Positions 17,676-27,406 of a DNA stretch of 64,000 nt are shown here, piece after piece. The notes under the pieces are model-generated. The model ran no database searches. It was not told where the DNA came from and saw nothing but the letters and a program-made list of their open reading frames with translations. Source of the stretch: Flavobacteriaceae bacterium (GTDB lineage: Bacteria; Bacteroidota; Bacteroidia; Flavobacteriales; Flavobacteriaceae); the NCBI GenBank assembly GCA_004762155.1, contig SIHP01000014.1:1-64000 (forward strand), in the 5' to 3' direction. The stretch's first letter is position 1. Every line of letters starts with the position of its first letter. The position numbers were made by a program, and so were the translations under genes.

Positions 17676-20024
17676 ATGCAGAAAATAATCCAATACTTTA
17701 AAAAACATAAAATAAAGTTTATAATAGCTTTAGTAGTATTGCTAATGTATTATTTCTGTTTGCCAAAAGAGTTGTTTCAAAATCCAACATCTACAGTAGT
17801 TACAGCAAGTAATAATGATTTATTAGGAGCAGTAATTGCAATAGACGGACAATGGCGTTTTCCAGAACTAGATTCTGTTCCTCAAAAATTTAAACATTGT
17901 GTTTTACAATTTGAAGATGCTCATTTTTATTATCATTTTGGATTCAATCCTATTTCCATAGCAAAAGCATTATCAAAAAACATAAAAGCAAAAAGAGTTG
18001 TGCGTGGCGGAAGTACCTTAACACAACAAGTAATTCGTTTATCTCGTAAGAATAAAAAAAGATCTTATTTTGAAAAGTTAAAAGAATTGGTTTTAGCTAC
18101 TCGATTAGAATTTCGTTTATCTAAAGAAAATATTTTAAAATTATATGCATCTCATGCACCTTTTGGAGGAAATGTTGTGGGTTTAGAAATGGCTTCTTGG
18201 CGTTATTTTGGCTTACAACCGCATCAACTTTCTTGGGCAGAAACCGCAACATTATCTGTATTACCAAATGCTCCATCATTAATTTATCCAGGAAAAAATC
18301 AACAACGCTTAAAGGTTAAAAGAGACAAACTATTGCAAAAACTGTATAAAAAAGAAATTATAGATAGTATTACCTATGTTTTGGCAATTGAAGAAGAATT
18401 ACCTCAAAAACCTTATAATTTACCTAATACAGCACGACATTTGGTACAAAAAATTGCTAAAAAACATAGAGGACAACGAATTAAAAGTTCTATTGATGTT
18501 TTTTTACAAGAACAAATAAATGAGGTTGTAAAAAAGAAATATCAAGTATTAAGGCAAAATGAAATACATAATGCTTCTATTTTAGTATTGGATGTTGAAA
18601 CCAGAAAAGTATTAGCGTATGTTGGAAATACACCAACTGATAAAGAACATCAAAAAGATGTGGACAATGTATTGTCTTCAAGAAGTACAGGAAGTGTTTT
18701 AAAACCATTTTTGTATGCGCAAATGTTACAATCTGGCGATTTACTTCCCAATCAACTAGTGGCAGATATTCCAACACAGATAGCAGGATATGTTCCTAAA
18801 AACTACGATTTAGCTTTCGATGGAGCTGTTCCTGCAAATGAAGCGCTAACACGTTCGTTAAATATTCCTGCTGTTCGATTATTACAACGTTATGGATTAG
18901 AGAAGTTTAGAGATGATTTAAAAGAATATCAAATAAAAGCAATTACAAAATCAGCAGATTATTATGGACTTTCTTTAATTTTAGGTGGAGCAGAGGCAAG
19001 CTTATGGGATTTGTGTAAAGTTTTTGCAGGATATGCCGGAACAGTAAATAATTATGAAATATTAAGGCATAAGTATTATGATCATGAATTTAAAGAACAA
19101 TCGTATTTATTTGATGAGGTTGTAGATTTTGGAGAAGTTAAAGAAGCGTCAAATAAAATAGATGCAGGAAGTGCTTTTTTAACATTAAATACATTAACAG
19201 AAGTAAACAGGCCAACACAAGATCAGGCTTGGAAGTTTTATGCATCTTCTCAGAAAATAGCATGGAAAACAGGAACAAGTTTTGGAAATAGAGATGCTTG
19301 GGCAATTGGAACAACGGCTAAATATGTTGTAGGTGTTTGGGTAGGAAATTCGGATGGAGAAGGTCGTCCGAATTTAACAGGAGTTGGAAGTGCGTCTCCA
19401 ATACTATTTAATGTGTTTAATTTGTTACCTAAATCTAATTGGTTTTTAGAACCTTTTGAAGATTTAATAGAAGAAGAAATATGTGAAAAAAGTGGACAAT
19501 TAGGCTTACCCATTTGTACATCAACAAAAAAAAGAATTCAAAAAAACGGAATAAGAGCTAGTTCGTGTTTGTATCATAAAGAAATTCAGGTTGATGCAGC
19601 TGAAAAATATCAAGTAAACACCAATTGCGAGTCTGTTAGTGATATTGTAACTAAAACATGGTTTGTTTTACCGCCATTACAAGCATATTATTATCAGCAA
19701 AAAAATGCAGCATATAAGCGTTTACCTGATTTTAGAGTTGATTGTAATGTTGCAGAAAGTTTAAAAATGGATTTTGTTTTTCCTACAAATAATTATGCTA
19801 AAATATCACTTACAAGAGATGTTACAGGAAAATTAAATCCAGTTGTTTTAAAAGTAACACATACTAAAAGAGATGCTAAAGTATATTGGTATTTAAATGA
19901 TACGTTTATAAATACAACAACAAATTATCATCAATTAGCTATAAGTCCGCCAAAAGGAATTCATAAAATAACTGTAATTGATGATTTAGGAAATGAATTG
20001 AAAAGAACATTGGAAGTAGATTAA
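17676..20024 (+). CDS. pbpC: Penicillin-binding protein 1C
   Basis: This bifunctional peptidoglycan synthase has 782 residues from the ATG at 17676 (a TTG three bases earlier is also in frame). It has one N-terminal membrane anchor, a GT51 glycosyltransferase domain (FEDAHFYYHFGFN, RGGSTLTQQ), a transpeptidase domain with SVLK (Ser340), SLN and KTGT, and the C-terminal PBP1C-specific beta domain (about 680-780). PbpC is typically linked to bacterial alpha-2-macroglobulin, here at 8993-14485. The gene ends one base short of the convergent gene's stop, with no terminator between. Confidence 0.95.
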   Translation: MQKIIQYFKKHKIKFIIALVVLLMYYFCLPKELFQNPTSTVVTASNNDLLGAVIAIDGQWRFPELDSVPQKFKHCVLQFEDAHFYYHFGFNPISIAKALSKNIKAKRVVRGGSTLTQQVIRLSRKNKKRSYFEKLKELVLATRLEFRLSKENILKLYASHAPFGGNVVGLEMASWRYFGLQPHQLSWAETATLSVLPNAPSLIYPGKNQQRLKVKRDKLLQKLYKKEIIDSITYVLAIEEELPQKPYNLPNTARHLVQKIAKKHRGQRIKSSIDVFLQEQINEVVKKKYQVLRQNEIHNASILVLDVETRKVLAYVGNTPTDKEHQKDVDNVLSSRSTGSVLKPFLYAQMLQSGDLLPNQLVADIPTQIAGYVPKNYDLAFDGAVPANEALTRSLNIPAVRLLQRYGLEKFRDDLKEYQIKAITKSADYYGLSLILGGAEASLWDLCKVFAGYAGTVNNYEILRHKYYDHEFKEQSYLFDEVVDFGEVKEASNKIDAGSAFLTLNTLTEVNRPTQDQAWKFYASSQKIAWKTGTSFGNRDAWAIGTTAKYVVGVWVGNSDGEGRPNLTGVGSASPILFNVFNLLPKSNWFLEPFEDLIEEEICEKSGQLGLPICTSTKKRIQKNGIRASSCLYHKEIQVDAAEKYQVNTNCESVSDIVTKTWFVLPPLQAYYYQQKNAAYKRLPDFRVDCNVAESLKMDFVFPTNNYAKISLTRDVTGKLNPVVLKVTHTKRDAKVYWYLNDTFINTTTNYHQLAISPPKGIHKITVIDDLGNELKRTLEVD

Positions 20025-20025
20025 A

Positions 20026-20562
20026 TTATTCTATTTGATGCCCTATTTTCTTAAAAAAAGAAATCATAAGTTCATAGACCGTTGTATCTGCATTTAAAAA
20101 GATAAGATCTTCTATTTGCATGTACTCGCAACTTAAACAAATATTTAAAGTTGAAATAATTGTTTTTTCTGAGTTATAAAAAACAATAGCATCTCTATAA
20201 ATAGGAGCACACATCCAATTAGGTATTTCATTAATTTTAGTGTTCATCATTTTAATAAACTCAATAACTAAAGAATCATTTTTTTTAAAAGTTCCAGTTT
20301 TTATTGCAGAAGGATGAAATAAACCATCCATGTCAATTAAATATTGAGTAACTCCATAAAGTTTATAGAGAGTTTTTAATCTATTTCTTTCAGGTGATGA
20401 GAGATTATTTTTGTTTTTGAGTTTATCAAACTCTGTAAAATCTGGATCATTTATAACACGTTCATTATATTTTCCTCCTCTTTGAAAAGAATAAGTTTCT
20501 ATATAATCAAAATCTAAATTTCGTATATACTTAATTGATGAAATATATTTAGTTTTCTGCAT
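20026..20562 (-). CDS. Hypothetical protein downstream of sulP
   Basis: This 178-residue soluble protein matches no family I recognise. It has no signal peptide or membrane span. Visible features are a polar N-terminal half (about 30-70, NDPDFTEFDKLKNKNN) and two cysteines in NICLSCEYMQIEDL. It starts four bases after the sulP stop on the same strand, so it is probably the third gene of the usp-sulP operon. Its stop lies one base from that of the convergent pbpC gene, so the two transcripts must overlap. Confidence 0.7.
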   Translation of the reverse strand: MQKTKYISSIKYIRNLDFDYIETYSFQRGGKYNERVINDPDFTEFDKLKNKNNLSSPERNRLKTLYKLYGVTQYLIDMDGLFHPSAIKTGTFKKNDSLVIEFIKMMNTKINEIPNWMCAPIYRDAIVFYNSEKTIISTLNICLSCEYMQIEDLIFLNADTTVYELMISFFKKIGHQIE

Positions 20563-20566
20563 GTAT

Positions 20567-22789
20567 TTAGCTAGCCAATAAAGACTTTAAGCGAATACCA
20601 TAATCAGCTAAAGCTTTAATCTCTTTAACACCAGCTAAACGCTCACGTCCCATGATTAGTAAACCATTACTATTTCCTTCAATATGATAGTATTTGTTAC
20701 TTTCAAAAAACAACACCAAATCATCTGAGAAGAAATTTTTAATTCCTTCTTTATCATTTCCTTGTAAATAAAAACGTTTAGAAAAATCTGGATGATTTTC
20801 AATTGCAATATCATGGAAGCCAGCAAAATGATATAAGTATTCAAAAATACCTTCTTTATCTAAAGTAAAGTTTGGTGTTTTCTTTTCTAAATCAATATAT
20901 AACATGGTAGATTTTACAATCTGTTTGGCAATTAGTTCACCTTCATGAAATTCTACATCAAATAATTCACAGTTTTTATTCGATAAAACGTTTGCCACCT
21001 TTTTAATCTGACGTGTTTTAAAATATCCATATTGTGGTATTTCAGTTACTTCTTCTAAATTAATTGTTGGATTGTATTCCCAAGAAAGTTCAGAAGCAAT
21101 ATTTTGTAACGATTTTTGTCTTTTTGTTAACACAAGTGACCCGCTTTTTGTAGTTTTTTCTTTCAGGCTATTTTTACGCATCGCAAAAGGATGTTCACTT
21201 CCTGCATTATGATTATCTAAACCAATAACTTCAAAATGACCACCTTTTCGAGTAAAACTTTCTATATAATTATTTAAGTTTTCCATTACAGAATGATCTA
21301 CAAATTCACATAAAGAAAAATCTATAATTACATCTTCATTTTCTGGAATTTGGTCTAGTTTAGATTTTAGTTTGGTGTAATTTAAAAAACTAGCAAAGTT
21401 TTTTACACTTACGTAATATTTATCATCCTCTTTAAACATTAATACGTTTGGTTTAAACAAGTTGGTAAGAAATAAAAATATGTCTTTATTTATAATTACA
21501 TGAATAACAAATGTGCTAATAATACCTACTAAAATACCTGTAATTAAACTAGTTGAAATAGTTGTTAATAAGGTAATCAAGAAAATTAGCAATTGTTCTT
21601 TACCTATTTTAAATGTTTTTTTTATGTTTTCTGGCGAAGCTAATTTATAACCCGTATATACTAAAATAGCGGCCAAAGCAGGTAAAGGAATTTTACGTAG
21701 TTCTGAAGCAAAAAGTAAAATAAAAGCAACTAAAAAAGTAGCATGAAAAAAGTTGGCAGATCGGTTGCTTCCTTTATTATTTACATTAACAGAGCTACGC
21801 GCAATAACAGTAACTACATTTAATCCGCCTAAAAAACCACTTACCACAGTTGCTAAACCTAAGGCACGAATATCTTTATTAACATTTGATCTTCGTTTTA
21901 AGGGATCTAATTTATCTACAGCTTTAATACTTAACAAACTTTCAATACTAGCAATTAACGTAATAGAAATTACTGCACCAATAAAATCTAATTCAAATAC
22001 TTTTCCAAAATCTGGAAAGGCAAAATTAGAAATCACATCGTCTGGTAAACTAATTAATAAGCTTTTATCAATAGGATATTCATTTGCAGAAAACATATCA
22101 AAATAATAATACAAACCAACGCTTAACATTACAATCCACATTGGAGCAGGAATTAATTGAAAGTATTTATTACGTATTTTACTATAAAAAATCATAATTA
22201 ACAAACAAATAATACCCAAAGAACCTGCCCAAAACATACTTGTATTATCGGAAGTAACATAATTAATTATTCCTTGAGGAGTTTGTATTAATAAATCAAT
22301 AATGCTTCCTTTTGCATTGGTATTACCCAACATAACATGAATTTGCTTGGCAAAAATTCCAATTCCAATAGCAGCTAACATTCCTTGAATTGCAGATGCA
22401 GGAAAAAAATCACCTAAAGAACCTAATCTTAAAAAACCAAGGATAATCATTATAATTCCAGAAACAACAATAGCAGCAAGTGTATATAAAAAACCTTGTT
22501 GCATATCTATTTCAGAAGTTCCTGGAATTGTTCCAAGTGTTGTAATAGCACCTAAAATAACAACAACCAAACCATTTCCAGGTCCAGTTATAGTAACATT
22601 AGAGCCACCAAGTATGGCAACCATAACTCCACCAACAACGGCAGCTATAATTCCAGATATTGGAGGAGCTCCACTAGCTAAAGCTAAACCAAAACCAAGC
22701 GGTAAAGCAATTAAAGAAACAACAAAACCAGAAAATATATTTTTGGGTAAATCTCCCATAAAAGTCTTAAAACTATCTTTCTTCATCAT
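20567..22789 (-). CDS. SulP-family anion transporter with STAS and an extra C-terminal domain
   Basis: This 740-residue inner-membrane transporter is likely for bicarbonate, sulfate or another inorganic anion. The SulP core covers about 15-435 with typical GPGNGLVVVILGAI and ASIESLLSIKAVDKLDP motifs. A STAS domain follows at about 455-525 (EDVIIDFSLCEFVDHSVMENL). After it come about 180 residues not usual for SulP (560-740: FDVEFHEGELIAKQ, LYHFAGFHDIAIENHPDFS, LLIMGRER), probably a separate regulatory domain. It lies seven bases downstream of the UspA-type gene in one operon, a pairing common in Bacteroidota. A start at the second Met is equally possible. Confidence 0.92.
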   Translation of the reverse strand: MMKKDSFKTFMGDLPKNIFSGFVVSLIALPLGFGLALASGAPPISGIIAAVVGGVMVAILGGSNVTITGPGNGLVVVILGAITTLGTIPGTSEIDMQQGFLYTLAAIVVSGIIMIILGFLRLGSLGDFFPASAIQGMLAAIGIGIFAKQIHVMLGNTNAKGSIIDLLIQTPQGIINYVTSDNTSMFWAGSLGIICLLIMIFYSKIRNKYFQLIPAPMWIVMLSVGLYYYFDMFSANEYPIDKSLLISLPDDVISNFAFPDFGKVFELDFIGAVISITLIASIESLLSIKAVDKLDPLKRRSNVNKDIRALGLATVVSGFLGGLNVVTVIARSSVNVNNKGSNRSANFFHATFLVAFILLFASELRKIPLPALAAILVYTGYKLASPENIKKTFKIGKEQLLIFLITLLTTISTSLITGILVGIISTFVIHVIINKDIFLFLTNLFKPNVLMFKEDDKYYVSVKNFASFLNYTKLKSKLDQIPENEDVIIDFSLCEFVDHSVMENLNNYIESFTRKGGHFEVIGLDNHNAGSEHPFAMRKNSLKEKTTKSGSLVLTKRQKSLQNIASELSWEYNPTINLEEVTEIPQYGYFKTRQIKKVANVLSNKNCELFDVEFHEGELIAKQIVKSTMLYIDLEKKTPNFTLDKEGIFEYLYHFAGFHDIAIENHPDFSKRFYLQGNDKEGIKNFFSDDLVLFFESNKYYHIEGNSNGLLIMGRERLAGVKEIKALADYGIRLKSLLAS

Positions 22790-22796
22790 CTTTCTA

Positions 22797-23624
22797 CTAT
22801 TTTACAATTAAAACATCGGTTGGTAATTCAGATAAAATATACTCTATATCATGCGGAAAAACTCTGTCTAAAAGATTTGTTTTAGCAGGTGAATTCATCA
22901 CTAGTAAATCGGCACGTTTTACCTTTGCATAATGACCAATAGAATATCCTCTTCGTCCAAAAATACTTTGTTTTTTAACAATAATATCTTTGGTGTCTAT
23001 TTCATTTAAAATACTATTTACACGTATTTCTTCACGTGTTACAATACGTTCTTTATCAATAGTTGCTTTTCGTAAAGTTTTGTCGTCATTTACTTTAACT
23101 TCCAATTCGGTTTGACTAACTTCTTCAACAATAGTAACCCGTTTACATTGTAAATCTTTAGAAATAGAAAACGCATATTTTATAGTTTCTGCAGTTTTAT
23201 CATCTTTTAAACCATTAACAACAATGTGTTTACAAGGAATTCTTTGCGTAGATGGTTTGATTAATAAAAGAACAGAGCAAGGAGCTTTACGTGTTATTTT
23301 CCGTGCAATTGAACCTACGTAATATTTATATAAATTTTCTTTTTGTAATGCTCCTAAAATTAACAAATCAACATTTTCTTGAGCACATGTATTTAAAATA
23401 ACATCAACAGGTTCTCCTTGCTTCCAGGTTATGGTAAATGAATTTTCTATTTCTGGAGCCTCTTGTAACAAATTTTTAAGTTTGTTCTTCTTTTCTGCAC
23501 TTTCTTCACCTACATGAATACCAATTAAATTGGCTCCAAACATATTTGCAGCTCTAATGGCTTCAAATAAATTTGCTTTTAAATTTGGGGAGAAAGCAAT
23601 ACCAATGGCTATTTTATAAATCAA
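22797..23624 (-). CDS. Tandem universal stress protein (UspA family)
   Basis: This 275-residue cytoplasmic protein is made of two Usp domains. The first has the DLLILGAL and GSIARKITRKAPCSVLLL nucleotide-binding motifs (about 95-130). The second is more degenerate and ends with RADLLVMNSPAK and LPTDVLIV. It starts with TTG. It is the first gene of an operon with sulP and a hypothetical gene, suggesting a regulatory link to anion transport, which is inference. The operon is divergent from the CPA1 antiporter with 82 bases between. Confidence 0.92.
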   Translation of the reverse strand: MIYKIAIGIAFSPNLKANLFEAIRAANMFGANLIGIHVGEESAEKKNKLKNLLQEAPEIENSFTITWKQGEPVDVILNTCAQENVDLLILGALQKENLYKYYVGSIARKITRKAPCSVLLLIKPSTQRIPCKHIVVNGLKDDKTAETIKYAFSISKDLQCKRVTIVEEVSQTELEVKVNDDKTLRKATIDKERIVTREEIRVNSILNEIDTKDIIVKKQSIFGRRGYSIGHYAKVKRADLLVMNSPAKTNLLDRVFPHDIEYILSELPTDVLIVK

Positions 23625-23706
23625 AAGTTGAGTTTAAAATTAAAAAATCGAATATAAGGTTTTAACATAGTCTAAAAAAAATTACTTTTACAAAAAGGTT
23701 TTTTTT

Positions 23707-25527
23707 ATGATTGAATTAGCAGGAATAATAATTTTAGGAATATTAGCACAGTGGTTTGCTTGGAGATTTAAAATACCAGCAATTTTACCATTGATTTTAA
23801 TAGGACTTCTAGTTGGACCAATAGCTTCAGAGTTTTTTAACGAAGATGGAAGTAAGTGGATAGAACCAATTTGGAATGGGAAAAAAGGATTATTCCCAGG
23901 AAATGGTTTGTATTACTTTGTTTCTTTGGCAATTAGTATTATTCTTTTTGAAGGCGGATTAACTTTAAAAATGGGAGAAATTAAAAGTGTTGGACCTGTA
24001 ATAACAAAATTAATAACCTTAGGCTCTGCAGTTACTTTTTTTGGAGCTGGTTTTGTTGCTCATGATGTTTTTGACTTAAGTTGGGAAATTTCATTTCTAT
24101 TTTCAGGATTAATTATAGTAACAGGACCAACTGTAATCACGCCAATTTTGAGAAATATTCCTTTAAAGAAAGATATTTCAACTGTTTTAAAATGGGAAGG
24201 GATATTAATTGATCCAATTGGAGCATTAGTAGCCGTTTTAGTTTTTGAATTTATTAGTGTTGGTGGTGGAAGTGGTTTTACACAAACAGCTTTATTAGAG
24301 TTTGGTAAAATTGTATTATTTGGAACTACTTTTGGATTCACTTTTGCCCATGCTTTAGCTTTTGCGGTTAATAAAAAACTAATTCCTCATTATTTATTAA
24401 ATGTAGTTTCTTTATCTACAGTGTTACTAGTTTTTGTAGCATCTGATGTTTTTGCACATGAATCAGGTTTATTGGCAGTAGTAGTTATGGGAATGGTTTT
24501 AGGTAATGGAAAGCTAAATAATTTAGATGAACTTTTATATTTTAAAGAGTCGTTAAGTGTTTTACTAATATCAATTCTTTTTATTCTTTTAGCGGCAAAC
24601 ATAGATTATGATCAATTATTACTATTGTACAATGTTAAAACACTAATATTATTTTTATTAATTGTTTTTGTAATTAGGCCTATAGCTGTGTTTTTAAGTA
24701 CACATAAATCTAACTTAAAAATAAACGAAAAACTTTTTATAAGTTGGGTAGGACCTCGTGGTATAGTTGCTGCTGGTATTGCCTCTTTATTTGGAAGTAA
24801 ATTATTAAAGCAAGGAGTAGCAGGAGCAGAGTACATTACACCTTTAGTTTTTATGATTGTATTAGGTACTGTTTTATTAAATGCAACAACAGCTAGGTTG
24901 TTTGCAAAATTAGTGGGCGTATTTCTTAAAAGATCAGACGCTATTTTATTTGTAGGAGCATCTAGTCCGGCAAGATTAATCGCATCATATTTAAAAGATA
25001 CTGGTAGACGTATAATTTTAATAGACTCTAATAAATCGTTTATAGAAGAAGCAAATGAGCTTGGTTTAGAAGCATTTTCAGTAAATATTTACGATGATGA
25101 TTTATCGGATAATATTGAGTTGAATGATGTTGGGTATTTATTAGCCATGACAGGAAGTGAAACGGTAAATGAATACGCTGTAAATCATTTTTCAGATGAT
25201 TTAGGAGAAATGGGAGCTTATAGATTACCAACCTCAGAAGAGGTTAAGAGTTATAAAGAAGGAGAAAAGAATAATTTTTTAATTCCTAAAGATGACTATA
25301 TTAACTTAAGTGAAGTTTTTAGAGATTACCCTGAAATATGTGAGGTGGAAATAAATACACCAGATGAATACGATACTGTAATGAAACAACTATATGAAGA
25401 AATACATTCAATTCCTTTATTTATTAAAAAAGGAAAAAAGGTATTGTTAATTTCTGAGTTTGAAAATAGTAACGAGTCTAAAGAAAATACAACCTTAGTG
25501 TATCTTGGAAAGACTTTGGAGGTATAG
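23707..25527 (+). CDS. CPA1-family Na+(K+)/H+ antiporter with TrkA-N domain
   Basis: This 606-residue inner-membrane cation/proton exchanger has about 12 hydrophobic helices in residues 1-400, including LILIGLLVGPIASE, IILFEGGLTLKMGE and the conserved FSGLIIVTGPTVITPIL and WVGPRGIVAAGIAS segments. Residues 415-500 are a TrkA-N nucleotide-binding domain (FVGASSPARLIASYL, IILIDSNKSFIEEANELG). A further C-terminal part of about 100 residues has no clear match. The protein probably handles pH or salt balance. Divergence from the usp-sulP operon may reflect shared ion-homeostasis control. Confidence 0.93.
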   Translation: MIELAGIIILGILAQWFAWRFKIPAILPLILIGLLVGPIASEFFNEDGSKWIEPIWNGKKGLFPGNGLYYFVSLAISIILFEGGLTLKMGEIKSVGPVITKLITLGSAVTFFGAGFVAHDVFDLSWEISFLFSGLIIVTGPTVITPILRNIPLKKDISTVLKWEGILIDPIGALVAVLVFEFISVGGGSGFTQTALLEFGKIVLFGTTFGFTFAHALAFAVNKKLIPHYLLNVVSLSTVLLVFVASDVFAHESGLLAVVVMGMVLGNGKLNNLDELLYFKESLSVLLISILFILLAANIDYDQLLLLYNVKTLILFLLIVFVIRPIAVFLSTHKSNLKINEKLFISWVGPRGIVAAGIASLFGSKLLKQGVAGAEYITPLVFMIVLGTVLLNATTARLFAKLVGVFLKRSDAILFVGASSPARLIASYLKDTGRRIILIDSNKSFIEEANELGLEAFSVNIYDDDLSDNIELNDVGYLLAMTGSETVNEYAVNHFSDDLGEMGAYRLPTSEEVKSYKEGEKNNFLIPKDDYINLSEVFRDYPEICEVEINTPDEYDTVMKQLYEEIHSIPLFIKKGKKVLLISEFENSNESKENTTLVYLGKTLEV

Positions 25528-25686
25528 TTTTATATAATTGTATTTTTAATTAAATACATATAGTTTTTTGTAATCTATTTATTGTAAAGAAATACAAATT
25601 ATTTTCTGATTTTTAAAAAATTATTTTAATTGAGTATTGAATATAGTTTATATGTTATATGAGAAACTCAGTAACTACATTGAAAA

Positions 25687-26376
25687 ATGGATTACTCCCA
25701 AACAAATAGATTATCAAGACTAACTGCTATCTTAATTCAATTACAAACCAAACGAATTGTAACTGCTTCGGAATTAGCTAATAAATTTAATATTAGTAAA
25801 AGAACTATTTACAGAGACATAAAGGCACTGGAACAATCTGGAGTTCCTGTATTAACAGAAGAAGGAAAAGGCTATACATTAATGGACGGATATAAACTTC
25901 CACCTGTAATGTTTACCGAAAAACAAGCAAATGCTTTAATACTTGCAGAGCAATTAGTGCTAAATAGTAAGGATGCATCATTTATAAAGGACTATTCAGA
26001 AGCAATAGATAAAATTAAATCAATTCTAAAATATACGACAAAGGATAAAGCTAATATACTTCTTGAACGTACACGCTATGACGAAAACATAAATCGAGAA
26101 AGAAATAGTAATAATTTGTCAGATTTACAAAGCGCATTGACTAATTACAATCTTGTTAAGATAGAATATATTAATAAAGAAAATTCTCCATCAATCAGAT
26201 TAATAGAACCATTTGCCATATTAAATTCTGAAAATTGGTATTTAGTTGCATTTTGTCGTTTGCGCAACGAGTTTAGGTTTTTTCGACCAGATAGAATTCA
26301 AAAAATAGAAGTTTTAACAGAAAATTTCGAACCTCATAATATGACTTTACAAGAATATTTTGACAAATATCAATAA
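25687..26376 (+). CDS. WYL-domain transcriptional regulator (YafY family)
   Basis: This 229-residue regulator has an N-terminal winged helix-turn-helix of the HTH_11 type (about 8-65: RLTAILIQLQ, ASELANKFNISKRTIYRDIKAL) and a C-terminal WYL domain (about 140-225: IEPFAILNSENWYLVAFCRLRNEFRFFRPDRI). YafY-type regulators commonly control the next gene. Here that is the hydrolase starting 75 bases downstream, whose promoter carries a direct repeat suited to such a protein. The substrate or ligand is unknown. Confidence 0.92.
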   Translation: MDYSQTNRLSRLTAILIQLQTKRIVTASELANKFNISKRTIYRDIKALEQSGVPVLTEEGKGYTLMDGYKLPPVMFTEKQANALILAEQLVLNSKDASFIKDYSEAIDKIKSILKYTTKDKANILLERTRYDENINRERNSNNLSDLQSALTNYNLVKIEYINKENSPSIRLIEPFAILNSENWYLVAFCRLRNEFRFFRPDRIQKIEVLTENFEPHNMTLQEYFDKYQ

Positions 26377-26388
26377 CTCTTTTTGACC

Positions 26389-26407
26389 GTTGCCATAAGG
26401 TTGTCAT
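26389..26407 (+). promoter_or_regulatory. Candidate WYL-regulator operator (direct repeat)
   Basis: GTTGCCAT (26389-26396) and GTTGTCAT (26400-26407) differ by one base and are spaced 11 bp, about one helical turn. They end ten bases before a -7-like box, placing them where RNA polymerase contacts the promoter. Confidence 0.4.
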
Positions 26408-26417
26408 CGACCCAATT

Positions 26418-26425
26418 TACTTTTG
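26418..26425 (+). promoter_or_regulatory. Candidate -7 box of the hydrolase promoter
   Basis: TACTTTTG fits TAnnTTTG and lies 27 bases before the ATG at 26452. TTG triplets upstream are 14 or 25 bases away, outside the usual 17-23 spacing. Confidence 0.4.
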
Positions 26426-26451
26426 TAGTATAATTATTCTAAAACAAAAAA

Positions 26452-27402
26452 ATGACAACAAAAATGAGCGAAAGTATTAATTCAATCGAGTTTCCAAAAT
26501 CTATTATGATTTCAGTAAATGGTATTGAACTTGAAGTATTTGAAGCAGGTAAAGAGAATAAAGGTAAACCTATTGTACTTTGCCACGGATTTCCAGAAAA
26601 TGCATTTTCTTGGCGTTTTCAAATTCCAGAACTTGTAAAAGCTGGATATCACGTTATTGTTCCAAATCAAAGAGGTTATGGAAAATCATCTTGTCCATCT
26701 GAAATAACAGCATATGGTATTGAACATTTAACTGGAGATTTAGTTGCTCTACTTGACCACTACGGATATGAAAAAGCTACCTTTATAGGTCACGATTGGG
26801 GTGCGAATATTGTTTGGAGTCTAGCTCTATTGCATCCAGAAAAAGTGAATAAAATAATAAATTTGGCTTTACCATATATGCAAAGAGGAGAAAAACCTTG
26901 GATAGAATTTATGGAAGAAATATTTGGAGCAGATAACTATTTTGTTCACTTTAATAGACAAGTAGGTGTAGCAGATGCTATATTGGATGAAAATAAATCT
27001 CAGTTTCTTGGTAATTTGTTTCGTAAGAACATTCCACCTGCAATTCCTGAGCCAGGAATGTTAATGATTAATCTTGCAAAAGCAGAAAAATCACTCGGAG
27101 ACCCTATAATGAGCGAAAGTGAACTAGCTGTTTACGTTTCTGCTTTTGAAAAATCTGGATTTACAGGAGGTATTAATTGGTATAGAAACCTTGACCAAAA
27201 TTGGCATTTATTGGCGGAAGTGAATCCAATTATTAAACACTCTGCACTTATGATATATGGAGACCAAGATATGATTCCTAAGTCCGAAAACTTAACAGAT
27301 TTTGTTCCTAATGTAGAAGTTGTTAGTTTAGATTGTGGTCATTGTATCCAACAAGAAAAACCTGAAGAAACTAATCAAGCAATATTAAAATGGCTATCTT
27401 AA
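26452..27402 (+). CDS. Epoxide-hydrolase-like alpha/beta hydrolase
   Basis: This 316-residue cytoplasmic enzyme has the HGFPENAFSWRFQIP oxyanion motif, the VPNQRGYGKS segment, an aspartate nucleophile in GHDWGAN (Asp about 115), a lid with aromatic residues, an acid in YGDQDMI and a histidine in CGHCIQQEKPEE. An Asp nucleophile with HGFPE/HGxP motif points to soluble epoxide hydrolases or haloalkane dehalogenases, not esterases. A second ATG four codons in is possible. It follows the WYL regulator and precedes a damaged YdeI-family gene starting four bases after its stop, probably one operon. Confidence 0.9.
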   Translation: MTTKMSESINSIEFPKSIMISVNGIELEVFEAGKENKGKPIVLCHGFPENAFSWRFQIPELVKAGYHVIVPNQRGYGKSSCPSEITAYGIEHLTGDLVALLDHYGYEKATFIGHDWGANIVWSLALLHPEKVNKIINLALPYMQRGEKPWIEFMEEIFGADNYFVHFNRQVGVADAILDENKSQFLGNLFRKNIPPAIPEPGMLMINLAKAEKSLGDPIMSESELAVYVSAFEKSGFTGGINWYRNLDQNWHLLAEVNPIIKHSALMIYGDQDMIPKSENLTDFVPNVEVVSLDCGHCIQQEKPEETNQAILKWLS

Positions 27403-27406
27403 CAGA

